Origin: an uncultured bacterium
GTDB taxonomy: Bacteria > Bacillota > Clostridia > UBA1381
Direction: 5' to 3'
Assembly (NCBI GenBank): GCA_905215805.1
Contig: CAJMRL010000024.1
Span: forward strand, 1-47,463
Length of the DNA: 47,463 bases
Shown here: positions 40,640 through 47,463 of the stretch, one piece after another
How the letters are laid out: each line of letters starts with the position of its first letter
Numbering within the stretch: position 1 is the first letter of the stretch
Notes under the pieces: model-generated
What the model was told of the DNA's origin: nothing
What the model saw: only the letters and a program-made list of their open reading frames with translations
Databases searched by the model: none
Position numbers and translations under genes: made by a program

Positions 40640-41590
40640 TTATTTTATCGAATCAAGAAATCCAAACACTGTTTTCTCATATTCTTCCGGATTATTCAAA
40701 AAGCTTTCGGCATGCTGTGCGCCGTCAAATATCGCCAGCTCCTTATTCGCGGAGCATGCTTCATAATTTTTCTTGCTCATATCCACCGGAACAAAGGTAT
40801 CATCCGCGCCGTGTATGAATAAGACCGGTACTTTTATTCTCTTTACCGAATCAACCGTATTCATCTCATCAAACGCATATCCCGCGCGCTTTTTACAAAT
40901 CGAGCTTGTAAGCTTTATAAGCGGCTCGACCGGCATATGATATTTATTTGAAAAAATATAATTGACCTCTTCCCATGCGCTCGTAAATGCACAGTCCGCC
41001 ACAATGGCCCGCACATTCTCCGGAAGCTCACAGCCTCCGGCAAAAAGCACCGACGCTCCGCCCATGGATATCCCATGCAGATATATTTCAGCCTTAGGAT
41101 CGATTTCTTTTATGATATAATCTATCCACTTAAGCACATCCTTGTGGTCAAGAACTCCGAAGCCCGCATATTCTCCCTCGCTGTCGCCATGTCCCCTGTC
41201 GTCTACCAGAAGAACGTTAAATCCGTGATTATGGTAAAGCTGAGCTATGCCGGGAAAATCATACAGAGAGCAGCTACTGTAGCCATGAACTCCTATCAAT
41301 ATCTTATGCGTCCGGTAATTTGCCCGAAGGTATCTGCCCGCAAGCTTTAATCCGTCAAAGCTTTGTATGTAATGCTTTTGAGGCTTTTTTGACAAAAACC
41401 AAGCCCTGTACTTCAATATCGCCGGAACATGCTTTGCCCAGTCCGCTCCCATATTTAAATCCGGCAGCTTATCTGAATCATCGTCCCTGCGGCGCACCAC
41501 CACCTTATCAAATGTATACGATGCCGCTCCGGCTGTCCCCGCAATTGCGGCAGCAGCTCCGGCCGCCGCAGCTATGAGTTTTAGCTTCAT
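40640..41590 (-). CDS. Membrane-anchored alpha/beta hydrolase, 316 aa
   Basis: A serine-hydrolase fold with the nucleophile elbow YLHGISMGGAS, the acid in HGADDTFVPVD and the histidine in GAQHAES. It also has KILIGVHGYSSCSLYDF for the oxyanion region and VDDRGHGDSEGEY. An N-terminal hydrophobic helix (about 3-22, LIAAAAGAAAAIAGTAGAA) suggests it acts at the outer face of the membrane. This helix is similar in style to that of the converging flavoprotein. The ATG at 41590 has GAGGGG ten bases upstream. It lies 99 bases after the acyl-AMP ligase gene on the same strand with no strong terminator between, so it may be the last gene of that operon, acting as a thioesterase or deacylase. Confidence 0.88.
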   Translation of the reverse strand: MKLKLIAAAAGAAAAIAGTAGAASYTFDKVVVRRRDDDSDKLPDLNMGADWAKHVPAILKYRAWFLSKKPQKHYIQSFDGLKLAGRYLRANYRTHKILIGVHGYSSCSLYDFPGIAQLYHNHGFNVLLVDDRGHGDSEGEYAGFGVLDHKDVLKWIDYIIKEIDPKAEIYLHGISMGGASVLFAGGCELPENVRAIVADCAFTSAWEEVNYIFSNKYHMPVEPLIKLTSSICKKRAGYAFDEMNTVDSVKRIKVPVLFIHGADDTFVPVDMSKKNYEACSANKELAIFDGAQHAESFLNNPEEYEKTVFGFLDSIK

Positions 41591-41689
41591 ACCACTACTA
41601 CCCCTCTTCAAAAATGCACAAATAGGGTCTGTGCTAAAATCGAAAAGCCCTATAAGTCTCTTAATACGACAATCTCAATTCATCTTTAT

Positions 41690-43219
41690 TTATATACCTA
41701 CAAGATTACGCTTTATTTTCTTTGAGGCCGTTTTTTCAAACTCCGTATCGCGTATAACAAGTGAATGGATACGCTTTGCCGCCGAAAACTCCTCATTTAC
41801 TTCATCTATCTTCTTTTGTATCTCGGCTCTTATATCGTCCGACTCATACTCCGGATTCGGATATACCTCGGCAGTTACCGTTCCGTCCTTTCCGTATACC
41901 ACTATTTCCTTTACAGGCTCGTAATATGCGAATTTATTTTCAATTTCTTCCGGTGAAACGTTTTCTCCGTTTGAAAGAATGATCAAATTCTTCTTTCTTC
42001 CGGTAAGATACAAATAGCCGTCCTCGTCCTTATGTCCAAGATCGCCCGTTTTGAGCCAGCCGTCAGGCGTAAGCGTCTTTGCCGTCTCCTCCGGGTTTTT
42101 GTAATATCCCATCATGACTGACGGGCTCTTTACCCATACCTCGCCGTCAACGATTTTTACCTCGCATCCGGGAACTATATGTCCGACCGAATCAGGCTTT
42201 GGACAATTCTTCACGCCCGTACATATTCTCGGAGAGCATTCCGTCATTCCGTAGCCCTGAGCAATTTCTATGCCGAACTCCCTGTATCCGTCAATTACCT
42301 CCGGACTAAGATATGCTCCGCCGCTGTACAATATGTCAAACTCTTCTCCAAAGGTCTCTCTTCCGATAGCCTTCTTGTCCGGATTATCCTGAGCGGCAAG
42401 CTTCATTTTATTAAGTATCGACACCGCGATCATTGGCACAAATGTAGCGTCGACAGGCTGATATGCCTTCAGATTCTTAGGTATTCTCATAAGCGCGTCA
42501 TTTACGCATACAATTCTTCCGAACCATAAGCTGCACAAAATATCGCAGGTAAAGCAGAATACATGATGTATCGGCAGCACCGTCAGTCTTTTGTTTCCGC
42601 GGTAACCCATATCAGGCTCACATGTTGCATTATCAACAAGATTAGCGTGAGAAAGCATGACTCCCTTGCTCTGACCGGTCGTTCCCGATGTAAAGAGAAT
42701 TGCTGTCATAGATGCGGGGTCTATATCACCCTCCGGCTCCTCGCCCTCATACTGTGATACAAGCTCCGGCAAATACAGCATTCCATCCATCTTTTTATTC
42801 ATATGCACATAATATTTTACCTTCGGGCAAAGCTCTTTGAAAATCTCAACATCATTTTCATGACGTGAATCAACAAATACAAGCTCCGAATCAGAGCGGT
42901 TGATCTCATCTGCAATTGCCTGAGGCTTGTTTCCTGCGTCAAGCGGGACCGCAACGTTTCCGCTTACAGACGCTCCGAACCAGCACACAAGATATTCATA
43001 GCTTGTTGAGCCGATAACCGCAGCATGCATGCGCCTGCCGAAATTCTTTTGCAGCCATACGCCCATAGCGTCCGCGTCGCGTTTAAATGTATTAAAGCTT
43101 TTATCGACCATTTCCTTTTTAACGCGGGTCCTTACAAACGGATCGTCTCCGAAGCGCTGAGCCGCTGTGTATACTAAATCACGAATCGTTTTTATATTGC
43201 TTCTGCTGAAGTTGTCCAT
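41690..43219 (-). CDS. Acyl-AMP ligase / adenylation enzyme, 509 aa
   Basis: A member of the AMP-binding (ANL) superfamily that activates a carboxylic acid, such as a fatty acid or amino acid, with ATP. Core motifs are TAILFTSGTTGQSKGVMLSH (A3, about 168-187), YGMTECSPRI (A5), LKTGDLGHKDEDGYLYLTGRKKNLIILSNGENVSPEEIE (A7/A8) and KTASKKIKRNLV, which has the C-terminal catalytic lysine (A10). It is free-standing with no carrier domain fused. Its start overlaps the ACP stop as TAATG, so the two are translationally coupled, and the natural acceptor should be that carrier protein. Fatty-acid activation is favoured because there is no clear amino-acid code to read and the C-terminal architecture is short, but that is inference. 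Confidence 0.88.
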   Translation of the reverse strand: MDNFSRSNIKTIRDLVYTAAQRFGDDPFVRTRVKKEMVDKSFNTFKRDADAMGVWLQKNFGRRMHAAVIGSTSYEYLVCWFGASVSGNVAVPLDAGNKPQAIADEINRSDSELVFVDSRHENDVEIFKELCPKVKYYVHMNKKMDGMLYLPELVSQYEGEEPEGDIDPASMTAILFTSGTTGQSKGVMLSHANLVDNATCEPDMGYRGNKRLTVLPIHHVFCFTCDILCSLWFGRIVCVNDALMRIPKNLKAYQPVDATFVPMIAVSILNKMKLAAQDNPDKKAIGRETFGEEFDILYSGGAYLSPEVIDGYREFGIEIAQGYGMTECSPRICTGVKNCPKPDSVGHIVPGCEVKIVDGEVWVKSPSVMMGYYKNPEETAKTLTPDGWLKTGDLGHKDEDGYLYLTGRKKNLIILSNGENVSPEEIENKFAYYEPVKEIVVYGKDGTVTAEVYPNPEYESDDIRAEIQKKIDEVNEEFSAAKRIHSLVIRDTEFEKTASKKIKRNLVGI

Positions 43220-43443
43220 TACTCGCAGCCCTCCAAATACTTTATCAAATCGCTTACTGTTTTGCTTTCGGCCGCTTCATTCTCATCAATTTCTATATCA
43301 AGCTCATCCTCAAGATCGCCGAGCATGCACATGAAATCATAAGAATTAAAGCCTAAATCATCAGAAAAACGCGCATCCAAGGTTATACTCTCCGGATCAA
43401 CCTCAACATAATTGCAGACAAGCTCTTTTATTTTTTCCAGCAT
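43219..43443 (-). CDS. Acyl/peptidyl carrier protein, 74 aa
   Basis: A four-helix carrier with the phosphopantetheine site DLGFNSYDFMCML (Ser in NSY). Charged helices (DDLGFN to LEDELDIEIDENEAAESKTVSDLIKYL) are typical of acyl carriers. The ATG at 43443 is preceded by GGAGGAAGA; a 15-base longer frame would include that site as coding sequence. It is 22 bases after the condensation gene and overlaps the ligase start by one base. This dedicated carrier is the hub of the cassette. Confidence 0.92.
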   Translation of the reverse strand: MLEKIKELVCNYVEVDPESITLDARFSDDLGFNSYDFMCMLGDLEDELDIEIDENEAAESKTVSDLIKYLEGCE

Positions 43444-43465
43444 TTTCTCTTCCTCCATACTTAAA

Positions 43466-44872
43466 TCAAACCATATCCATTATTTCCTGAACTGTCTTTT
43501 CAGGATTTTCTATACTTCTAAATAATACTCTGCCGAGATAATAATAAAGATATTCTATTTCTTCAGGCGTTGCTATCTCTGACTGATAACCAAAATAGAA
43601 ATTAAGTCCTCCGTCGCCCGGCCGGTGCATGGCAGTCAAATACAGAGGCTGCGGCTGTCTGCCGCTGCTGTACCAGCGGCTCTTGAATGGTATGCCTTTG
43701 AGATAAGGAACTATACTCTTGATTGTCGCCGGTTGATATGTAAAGCTTACGCTCGTGTATGATGACCCCGGGGCATTTCCGTATGCCTGTGCCTGTTCAG
43801 CGAAAAAGAGCATGGGCGGATATTCAGAATGCTTAAACATTTCCCTTTGCTCAAGCTCTATCTTTGCCATAGACTCAAAAACCGTGTCTGTAGGCTCTAC
43901 TATTGTACGCAGGTCATAGCAATGCATTCTTACTCCGCCGCATTTTTTCGCCGCAACGGTCGAACGTCTTGAAACAAAGTTTCTTATGCTTACGTCATTG
44001 ACATTGTTAAACTTTGCAAGCACCGTTCTGAGTCCATGCAGCATTAAAACGCTTACAGGAAAACCGCATACCTCGCAGAAATCAACCAGCTTTTTCGTCG
44101 ATTCAACATCCAGCTCATATGTGACCGTATTTCCGGCAGCGCCGTGTGCATCAAGAGTTGCAGCGCGCAGATTAGGATTACCCGTTTCTCTCCTTTGAGT
44201 CTGCAATCGTCCCGGGCCGGTAAAATCGGTATATATAGGCTCCGGACGGCTGAACTGCTCATGCCAGTATGCCTGATCCTTAAGCATTTTTTTGCTCCCG
44301 GCTTCATATTCAAGATCCTTTTTAAGAGTTTCAATATAAGATGTCATAGGCTTTGGATACGGCAAATCATAAAGCAAATGGCAATAAATATCCATAACGT
44401 CGCGGTTAAACGTAATCACGGAGCCTGAATCCATAATTACATGATGCGCATTCATATAGTATCCGTTATAGCCGTTCGGCATGGAAACAAGAACTATACG
44501 TGAAAGCGGTCCGCCGTAGGTATCGAACGGCTGATGTGTCCATCTGTCAAGAGCGGCATGAGCCTTTTCTTCCGACCATTCCGAAAAATCATAATATTCA
44601 AAATACTGATTCTCATACGGCGTAACATATTGATACACTTCTCCGGTTTCAGGGTCCTTCCATAATCTGATCCTCATCGTTTCACAGCGCTCAACTGCAC
44701 GGTTAAGCGCCTCTCTCAGAGCGGCCTGATTAAGCCCGACCTGAAGATACTGTCCTACACCTATATTTACTATTTCATCTGTAGGGCTATATGATAACGT
44801 ATAAAGCTGAAGCTTTTCCGCGGCTGTCAGCGGATAACACTCACGCTTTATTCCTCCTATAATTTTTTCCAT
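43466..44872 (-). CDS. Free-standing NRPS-type condensation domain protein, 468 aa
   Basis: The protein has the layout of a condensation domain of non-ribosomal peptide synthetases, the chloramphenicol-acetyltransferase fold. It begins with KRECYPLTAAEKLQLY (C1-like). The catalytic region YYMNAHHVIMDSGSVITF (about 147-164) has the HHxxxD motif, with Ser in place of the usual Gly after Asp. Later segments include VSIRNFVSRRS (C5-like), VSFTYQPATIKSIVPY and LNFYFGYQSEIATPEEIEYLY. Such domains join an acyl-carrier thioester to an amine or alcohol. I start at the ATG at 44872; an ATG at 44893 lacks a ribosome binding site. It is the first gene of the operon from the promoter at 44951-44979. Confidence 0.85.
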   Translation of the reverse strand: MEKIIGGIKRECYPLTAAEKLQLYTLSYSPTDEIVNIGVGQYLQVGLNQAALREALNRAVERCETMRIRLWKDPETGEVYQYVTPYENQYFEYYDFSEWSEEKAHAALDRWTHQPFDTYGGPLSRIVLVSMPNGYNGYYMNAHHVIMDSGSVITFNRDVMDIYCHLLYDLPYPKPMTSYIETLKKDLEYEAGSKKMLKDQAYWHEQFSRPEPIYTDFTGPGRLQTQRRETGNPNLRAATLDAHGAAGNTVTYELDVESTKKLVDFCEVCGFPVSVLMLHGLRTVLAKFNNVNDVSIRNFVSRRSTVAAKKCGGVRMHCYDLRTIVEPTDTVFESMAKIELEQREMFKHSEYPPMLFFAEQAQAYGNAPGSSYTSVSFTYQPATIKSIVPYLKGIPFKSRWYSSGRQPQPLYLTAMHRPGDGGLNFYFGYQSEIATPEEIEYLYYYLGRVLFRSIENPEKTVQEIMDMV

Positions 44873-44925
44873 ACTTATGACCATTCCTTTCATGCCAAAG
44901 CTTTATTCCAAAATTAGAGTTTATT

Positions 44926-44979
44926 TTGACCATCGGTCAACTTTATCCTAATTATACCAAATATTTGACTGCCGGTCAA
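44926..44979. promoter_or_regulatory. Two TetR-type operators over the condensation-operon promoter
   Basis: TTGACCATCGGTCAA (44926-44940) and TTGACTGCCGGTCAA (44965-44979) are matching palindromes 39 bp apart. On the minus strand the promoter is TTGACC (44974-44979), 17-nt spacer, TATAAT (44951-44956). One operator covers the -35 and the other lies at the transcription start. This is what a repressor encoded by the divergent TetR gene would bind. Confidence 0.8.
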
Positions 44980-45024
44980 GTGTATTTTTGTACAATAATA
45001 GATATATACTTTTGTTTAATTTTA

Positions 45025-45033
45025 TGATATAAT
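45025..45033 (+). promoter_or_regulatory. Extended -10 promoter of the TetR gene
   Basis: TGATATAAT (45025-45033) is an extended -10 with a weak -35. It lies about 45 bp from the second operator, so its repression may be separate from that of the divergent operon. Confidence 0.5.
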
Positions 45034-45065
45034 AAACACAGTTCCGATATTTCGAGGTGATTTAT

Positions 45066-45734
45066 ATGATTACAAAACGAGATCTTATTCTTGACGCTAT
45101 GCAGAAGATCATGACTGAGCACAAAGCGGCAAATGCTACTGTAAACGATGTGGCAAAAGCTGCCGGCATAGCTAAAGGAAGCGTATACTATTATTTTGAT
45201 TCAAAGGATCAGATTATAACCGCGGTAATTGAACGCGCCTATTCGAAAGTTATTTCTGACAGCCGAAAGATGCTCAAAGACTCAAAAATGAACGCAATAG
45301 ATAAACTTAAGGCAATATTTAATATGAGCGTATATCCGGCCAGCGGACATGGACAGTCTAAGCTGCTCAATCTGCTCAGCTTGCAGAATGACGTGCTTGT
45401 GCATCAGAAATTCTGTATTATTGCTACAAGAGAACTGACTCCTATTCTCACGGAGGTCATAGAACAGGGAATTGATGAGGGTGTGCTTGAATGTGATTAT
45501 CCCAGACAATATGCCCAGTTTATTTTGTCAATGATCCTGCTTTCGCTCGACAGTGTACTTATACCTACGGGAAGAGATGAAATGAAAATAAAGCTTAAGG
45601 CTCTTGCCCAGATCCTTGAAACAAGTATGAAAGCAAAAAAAGGAAGCTTTTCTTATTTATACACGCTTCCGGAAGATGAAGATCTAAACAATTGCGAATC
45701 TTTATTTATTGACCGCTTAAGCAACAAAAATTGA
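45066..45734 (+). CDS. TetR/AcrR-family repressor, 222 aa
   Basis: The N-terminal DNA-binding domain (about 5-50) has LILDAMQKIM, TVNDVAKAAGIAKGSVYYYFDSKDQIITAVIERA, which is a clear TetR helix-turn-helix. The remainder is a helical ligand-binding and dimer domain without close similarity I can name. CGAGGTGAT lies before the ATG at 45066; a GTG nine bases earlier would leave no spacing. It most likely represses the divergent condensation-ACP-ligase operon through the two palindromes at 44926-44979. Many TetR proteins sense the pathway product or a hydrophobic acyl compound. Confidence 0.93.
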   Translation: MITKRDLILDAMQKIMTEHKAANATVNDVAKAAGIAKGSVYYYFDSKDQIITAVIERAYSKVISDSRKMLKDSKMNAIDKLKAIFNMSVYPASGHGQSKLLNLLSLQNDVLVHQKFCIIATRELTPILTEVIEQGIDEGVLECDYPRQYAQFILSMILLSLDSVLIPTGRDEMKIKLKALAQILETSMKAKKGSFSYLYTLPEDEDLNNCESLFIDRLSNKN

Positions 45735-45763
45735 GTACAGCATATTTGCCGTACTCAATTTTT
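45726..45763. terminator. Bidirectional terminator of the TetR and MATE genes
   Basis: AAAAATTGAGTAC (45726-45738) and GTACTCAATTTTT (45751-45763) pair perfectly around a 12-nt loop. The stem overlaps the stop codon of the TetR gene and touches that of the MATE gene. Confidence 0.85.
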
Positions 45764-47097
45764 TAATGTGTCAAGCCATTTTTAACTGTTTTTATCAATA
45801 TAAAAACTGCAAGTATACCGGATAAAAGAGATGATACCGCTAAATTCAGCCACATTCCGGTCAGTCCCAAGGGCATGAGAGCGAAAATAAAAATTACCGG
45901 AAAAACAAGCGAAATAGATATTGAAATTACCGATGCAGGCATTGGCTTTTCAATCGCCAGCATAAAGCTCTGAGATGCAAAAGATACCCAGCGCGTCAAA
46001 TATGTTATACTGAACAACTTAACTGCAAAAACCGCTGCTGATAAAAATACGCCTTCTGCATCTCCCATAAATAAAATAACCGTCTGCTTAGGAAATGCAA
46101 ACATAACTATGGCGGCAATTACCGAAAATATCCCGCTTGCGGTAAAACAGCATTTCTCAATAGATTTCACTCTTGTATACTCTCTTGCTCCCCAGTTATA
46201 TCCTACTGAGGGCTGCAGCGAATCGCACATTCCATACAAAATCGATTGAATGATTCCGTCCGCGTACATCAATATACCATAAATTGAAACGGCGTCCTGT
46301 CCGCCTAAACGTACAAGGAAGAAATTCATAAGCACCGAGGTTATTCTTCCGGCTATATTGCTTAAAAAGCTTGGCGAGCCGCATACAAATATTCTTTTGA
46401 TTATTCTTCTGTTAAAATGCGGAACACAAAAACGCAGACGCTGCTTTCCGGAAAAAAACGGTATAAATGCTACGCATGCACTTACTGCCATTCCAAGGCA
46501 TGTAGCCAAAGCCGCTGCCCATATTCCCCATCTGAATACGTACAGGAATAAAAATTCAAGTACAGCGCTCAATAGTGCCATAAATATATTGAGCAGCATA
46601 CTTCCCCGAATTATTCCGCAAATACGCAAATAATTATCAACCGCAAAAATTATGGTTGTCACAGGAGAGCATAGTGCATATACCCTCAAATACATCACCG
46701 CATATGCAGCGAATTCACCGTCAGCACCCATAAGGCGCATAAGTGAAGGCGCAGCAGCATAAATTATCGTTCCCGTGATTATACCGGATACAATAATCAT
46801 AATGCATGCGCATGTAAATATATTATGCGCTTCTCGGTCGCGTCCCTCTCCAAGGCTTATTGAAATCGGAACTGATGAGCCTACGCCTATCAGATCGGCA
46901 AGCGCAAAATTTATAATTACAAACGGCATTGCCAAATTAAGCGCAGCAAACGGGGTTGGTCCAAGTATCCGACCCACAAATATTCCGTCGATAAGCTGAT
47001 ACAGCGCCGAAGCAAGCATGCTGACAGCTCCGGGAAGAGCAGCAATGATAAAAAGCTTCAGCGGCGGCGTCTTTATAAACAGTTCATGTGAATTCAT
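45763..47097 (-). CDS. MATE-family multidrug/metabolite exporter, 444 aa
   Basis: Twelve predicted membrane helices in the MATE pattern: the start LKLFIIAALPGAVSMLASALYQLIDGIFVGRILGPTPFAALNLAMPF, the middle LLNIFMALLSAVLEFLFLYVFRWGIWAAALATCLGM, and the second-half NIAGRITSVLMNFFLVRLGGQDAVSIYGILMYADGIIQSILYGMCDSLQPSVGYNWGA. It exports small molecules in exchange for Na+ or H+. It converges on the TetR gene, so a link to the condensation cassette is possible but not shown. AAAGGAAACGAGGAAAC precedes the ATG. Its promoter is at 47139-47167. Confidence 0.93.
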   Translation of the reverse strand: MNSHELFIKTPPLKLFIIAALPGAVSMLASALYQLIDGIFVGRILGPTPFAALNLAMPFVIINFALADLIGVGSSVPISISLGEGRDREAHNIFTCACIMIIVSGIITGTIIYAAAPSLMRLMGADGEFAAYAVMYLRVYALCSPVTTIIFAVDNYLRICGIIRGSMLLNIFMALLSAVLEFLFLYVFRWGIWAAALATCLGMAVSACVAFIPFFSGKQRLRFCVPHFNRRIIKRIFVCGSPSFLSNIAGRITSVLMNFFLVRLGGQDAVSIYGILMYADGIIQSILYGMCDSLQPSVGYNWGAREYTRVKSIEKCCFTASGIFSVIAAIVMFAFPKQTVILFMGDAEGVFLSAAVFAVKLFSITYLTRWVSFASQSFMLAIEKPMPASVISISISLVFPVIFIFALMPLGLTGMWLNLAVSSLLSGILAVFILIKTVKNGLTH

Positions 47098-47138
47098 ATC
47101 TTGTTTCCTCGTTTCCTTTCTGCAAATTCCAATTACCT

Positions 47139-47167
47139 ATTGTATCATATGTTTATATATAAGTCAA
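47139..47167 (-). promoter_or_regulatory. Promoter of the MATE gene
   Basis: On the minus strand: TTGACT (47162-47167), 17-nt spacer, TACAAT (47139-47144). Confidence 0.6.
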
Positions 47168-47181
47168 CCACAAATACAACA

Positions 47182-47214
47182 TAAAAAAATAACCGAGGAA
47201 AATTCCTCGGTTAT
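47182..47214 (-). terminator. Terminator of the rRNA/tRNA operon
   Basis: On the minus strand a 12-bp stem, ATAACCGAGGAA with TTCCTCGGTTAT (47189-47214), is followed by T7. It begins just after the 3' CCA of the CAU tRNA. Confidence 0.9.
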
Positions 47215-47215
47215 A

Positions 47216-47292
47216 TGGTGGACCATCAGGGACTCGAACCCCAGACCGTCCGGTTATGAGCCGGATGCTCTAACCAACTGAGCTAATGGTCC
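47216..47292 (-). tRNA. tRNA with CAU anticodon (elongator Met or lysidine-type Ile2)
   Basis: The 77-nt cloverleaf includes the encoded CCA: acceptor GGACCAT with ATGGTCC, D-arm TAGCTCAGTTGGTTAGAGC, anticodon loop CTCATAA and T-arm GGTTCGAGTCC. The GGACC acceptor and loop look more like Firmicutes tRNA-Ile2 (CAU, C34 converted to lysidine) than initiator Met. The choice between elongator Met and Ile2 cannot be settled here. Confidence 0.92.
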
Positions 47293-47333
47293 ATTTATAA
47301 GCAGCCTTTATAATATCAAGACTGCTTTTTATA

Positions 47334-47408
47334 TGGTGACCCGTGCGAGAATCGAACTCGCGTTACAGCCGTGAAAGGGCCGTGTCTTAACCTCTTGACC
47401 AACGGGCC
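47334..47408 (-). tRNA. tRNA-Glu (anticodon TTC)
   Basis: The 75-nt cloverleaf with encoded CCA has anticodon loop CTTTCAC and T-arm GAGTTCGATTCTC. It lies between the 5S rRNA and the CAU tRNA in an rRNA operon. Confidence 0.94.
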
Positions 47409-47412
47409 ATCA

Positions 47413-47463
47413 GTTCCGGCAGCTATCTACTTTCCCAGGCAGTCACCCGCCAAGTATCATCGA
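47413..47463 (-). rRNA. 5S rRNA, 3' part (runs off the window end)
   Basis: The minus strand reads GATGATACTTGGCGGG, then TGCCTGGGAAAGTAG and GCTGCCGGAAC, which is the conserved 3' third of bacterial 5S rRNA. The 5' part and, presumably, 23S lie beyond the window. Confidence 0.88.

Noticed and set aside
41622..41653. Terminator between the acyl-AMP ligase and hydrolase genes
   Set aside because: Only a 6-bp stem (ATAGGG/CCCTAT) with a long loop and no clear U-run on the minus strand; too weak to separate the two genes.

Overview
This window looks like chromosomal DNA of an AT-rich, Gram-positive Clostridia-class gut or fibre-degrading bacterium. The evidence is strong AGGAGG-type ribosome binding sites, TTGACA/TATAAT promoters with 17-nt spacers, an S-layer-homology (SLH) protein, copper-amine-oxidase-N and CAP-domain secreted proteins with Pro/Thr linkers, and very large multidomain pectin- and arabinogalactan-active enzymes. 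A pectinolytic lineage such as Monoglobus or a relative would fit, but no species can be assigned from the sequence alone.

Region 1 (1-10.7 kb, mostly + strand) is accessory. It holds a small ribbon-helix-helix protein, an SLH surface protein with a composition break, and a small resolvase. A probable mobile element follows: a Fic protein with a winged-helix tail, an unrecognised 372-aa protein, a DUF927-like helicase/primase-type ATPase, two small genes and a large serine recombinase. The block from Fic to recombinase is bracketed by two almost identical 34-bp direct repeats (3143-3176 and 9789-9822), each also a near-consensus promoter. Downstream are a stub ORF coupled to a conserved-looking 157-aa protein and a possible frameshifted tail. 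Several leaders in this element form strong or mutually exclusive stems.

Region 2 (10.7-24.5 kb) is a polysaccharide-degradation region. It encodes a PL1 pectate lyase flanked by ricin-type lectin domains, a 1487-aa GH95 alpha-fucosidase/galactosidase with a divergent AraC regulator, a decayed 5'-nucleotidase fragment, a CAP-domain secreted protein, and a 1348-aa GH43 (subfamily 24-like, exo-beta-1,3-galactanase type) enzyme with two F5/8 C domains. The GH95 and GH43 proteins share a related C-terminal domain.

Region 3 (24.6-38.05 kb, all - strand) is a twelve-gene surface-polysaccharide operon. It runs from a promoter at about 38.04 kb to a terminator at about 24.6 kb. It encodes an initiating sugar-phosphate transferase, a nucleotidyltransferase-fold protein, Gmd, GDP-fucose synthase and a GDP-mannose pyrophosphorylase (together a GDP-L-fucose supply), three GT4 glycosyltransferases, an acyltransferase, a GT10 alpha-fucosyltransferase, a Wzy-like polymerase and a Wzx flippase. 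The product should be a fucosylated repeat-unit glycan.

Region 4 (38.2-47.1 kb) has a lipoprotein, a membrane-anchored flavoprotein resembling oleate hydratase, an alpha/beta hydrolase, and a compact split-NRPS cassette: free-standing condensation domain, acyl carrier protein and acyl-AMP ligase. The cassette is controlled by a divergent TetR regulator with two matching operators placed over its promoter. This is the best candidate here for an undescribed biosynthetic system, plausibly making a small acylated metabolite. A MATE exporter converges on the TetR gene.

Region 5 (47.19-47.46 kb, - strand) is the 3' end of an rRNA operon: partial 5S rRNA, tRNA-Glu, a CAU-anticodon tRNA and a terminator.
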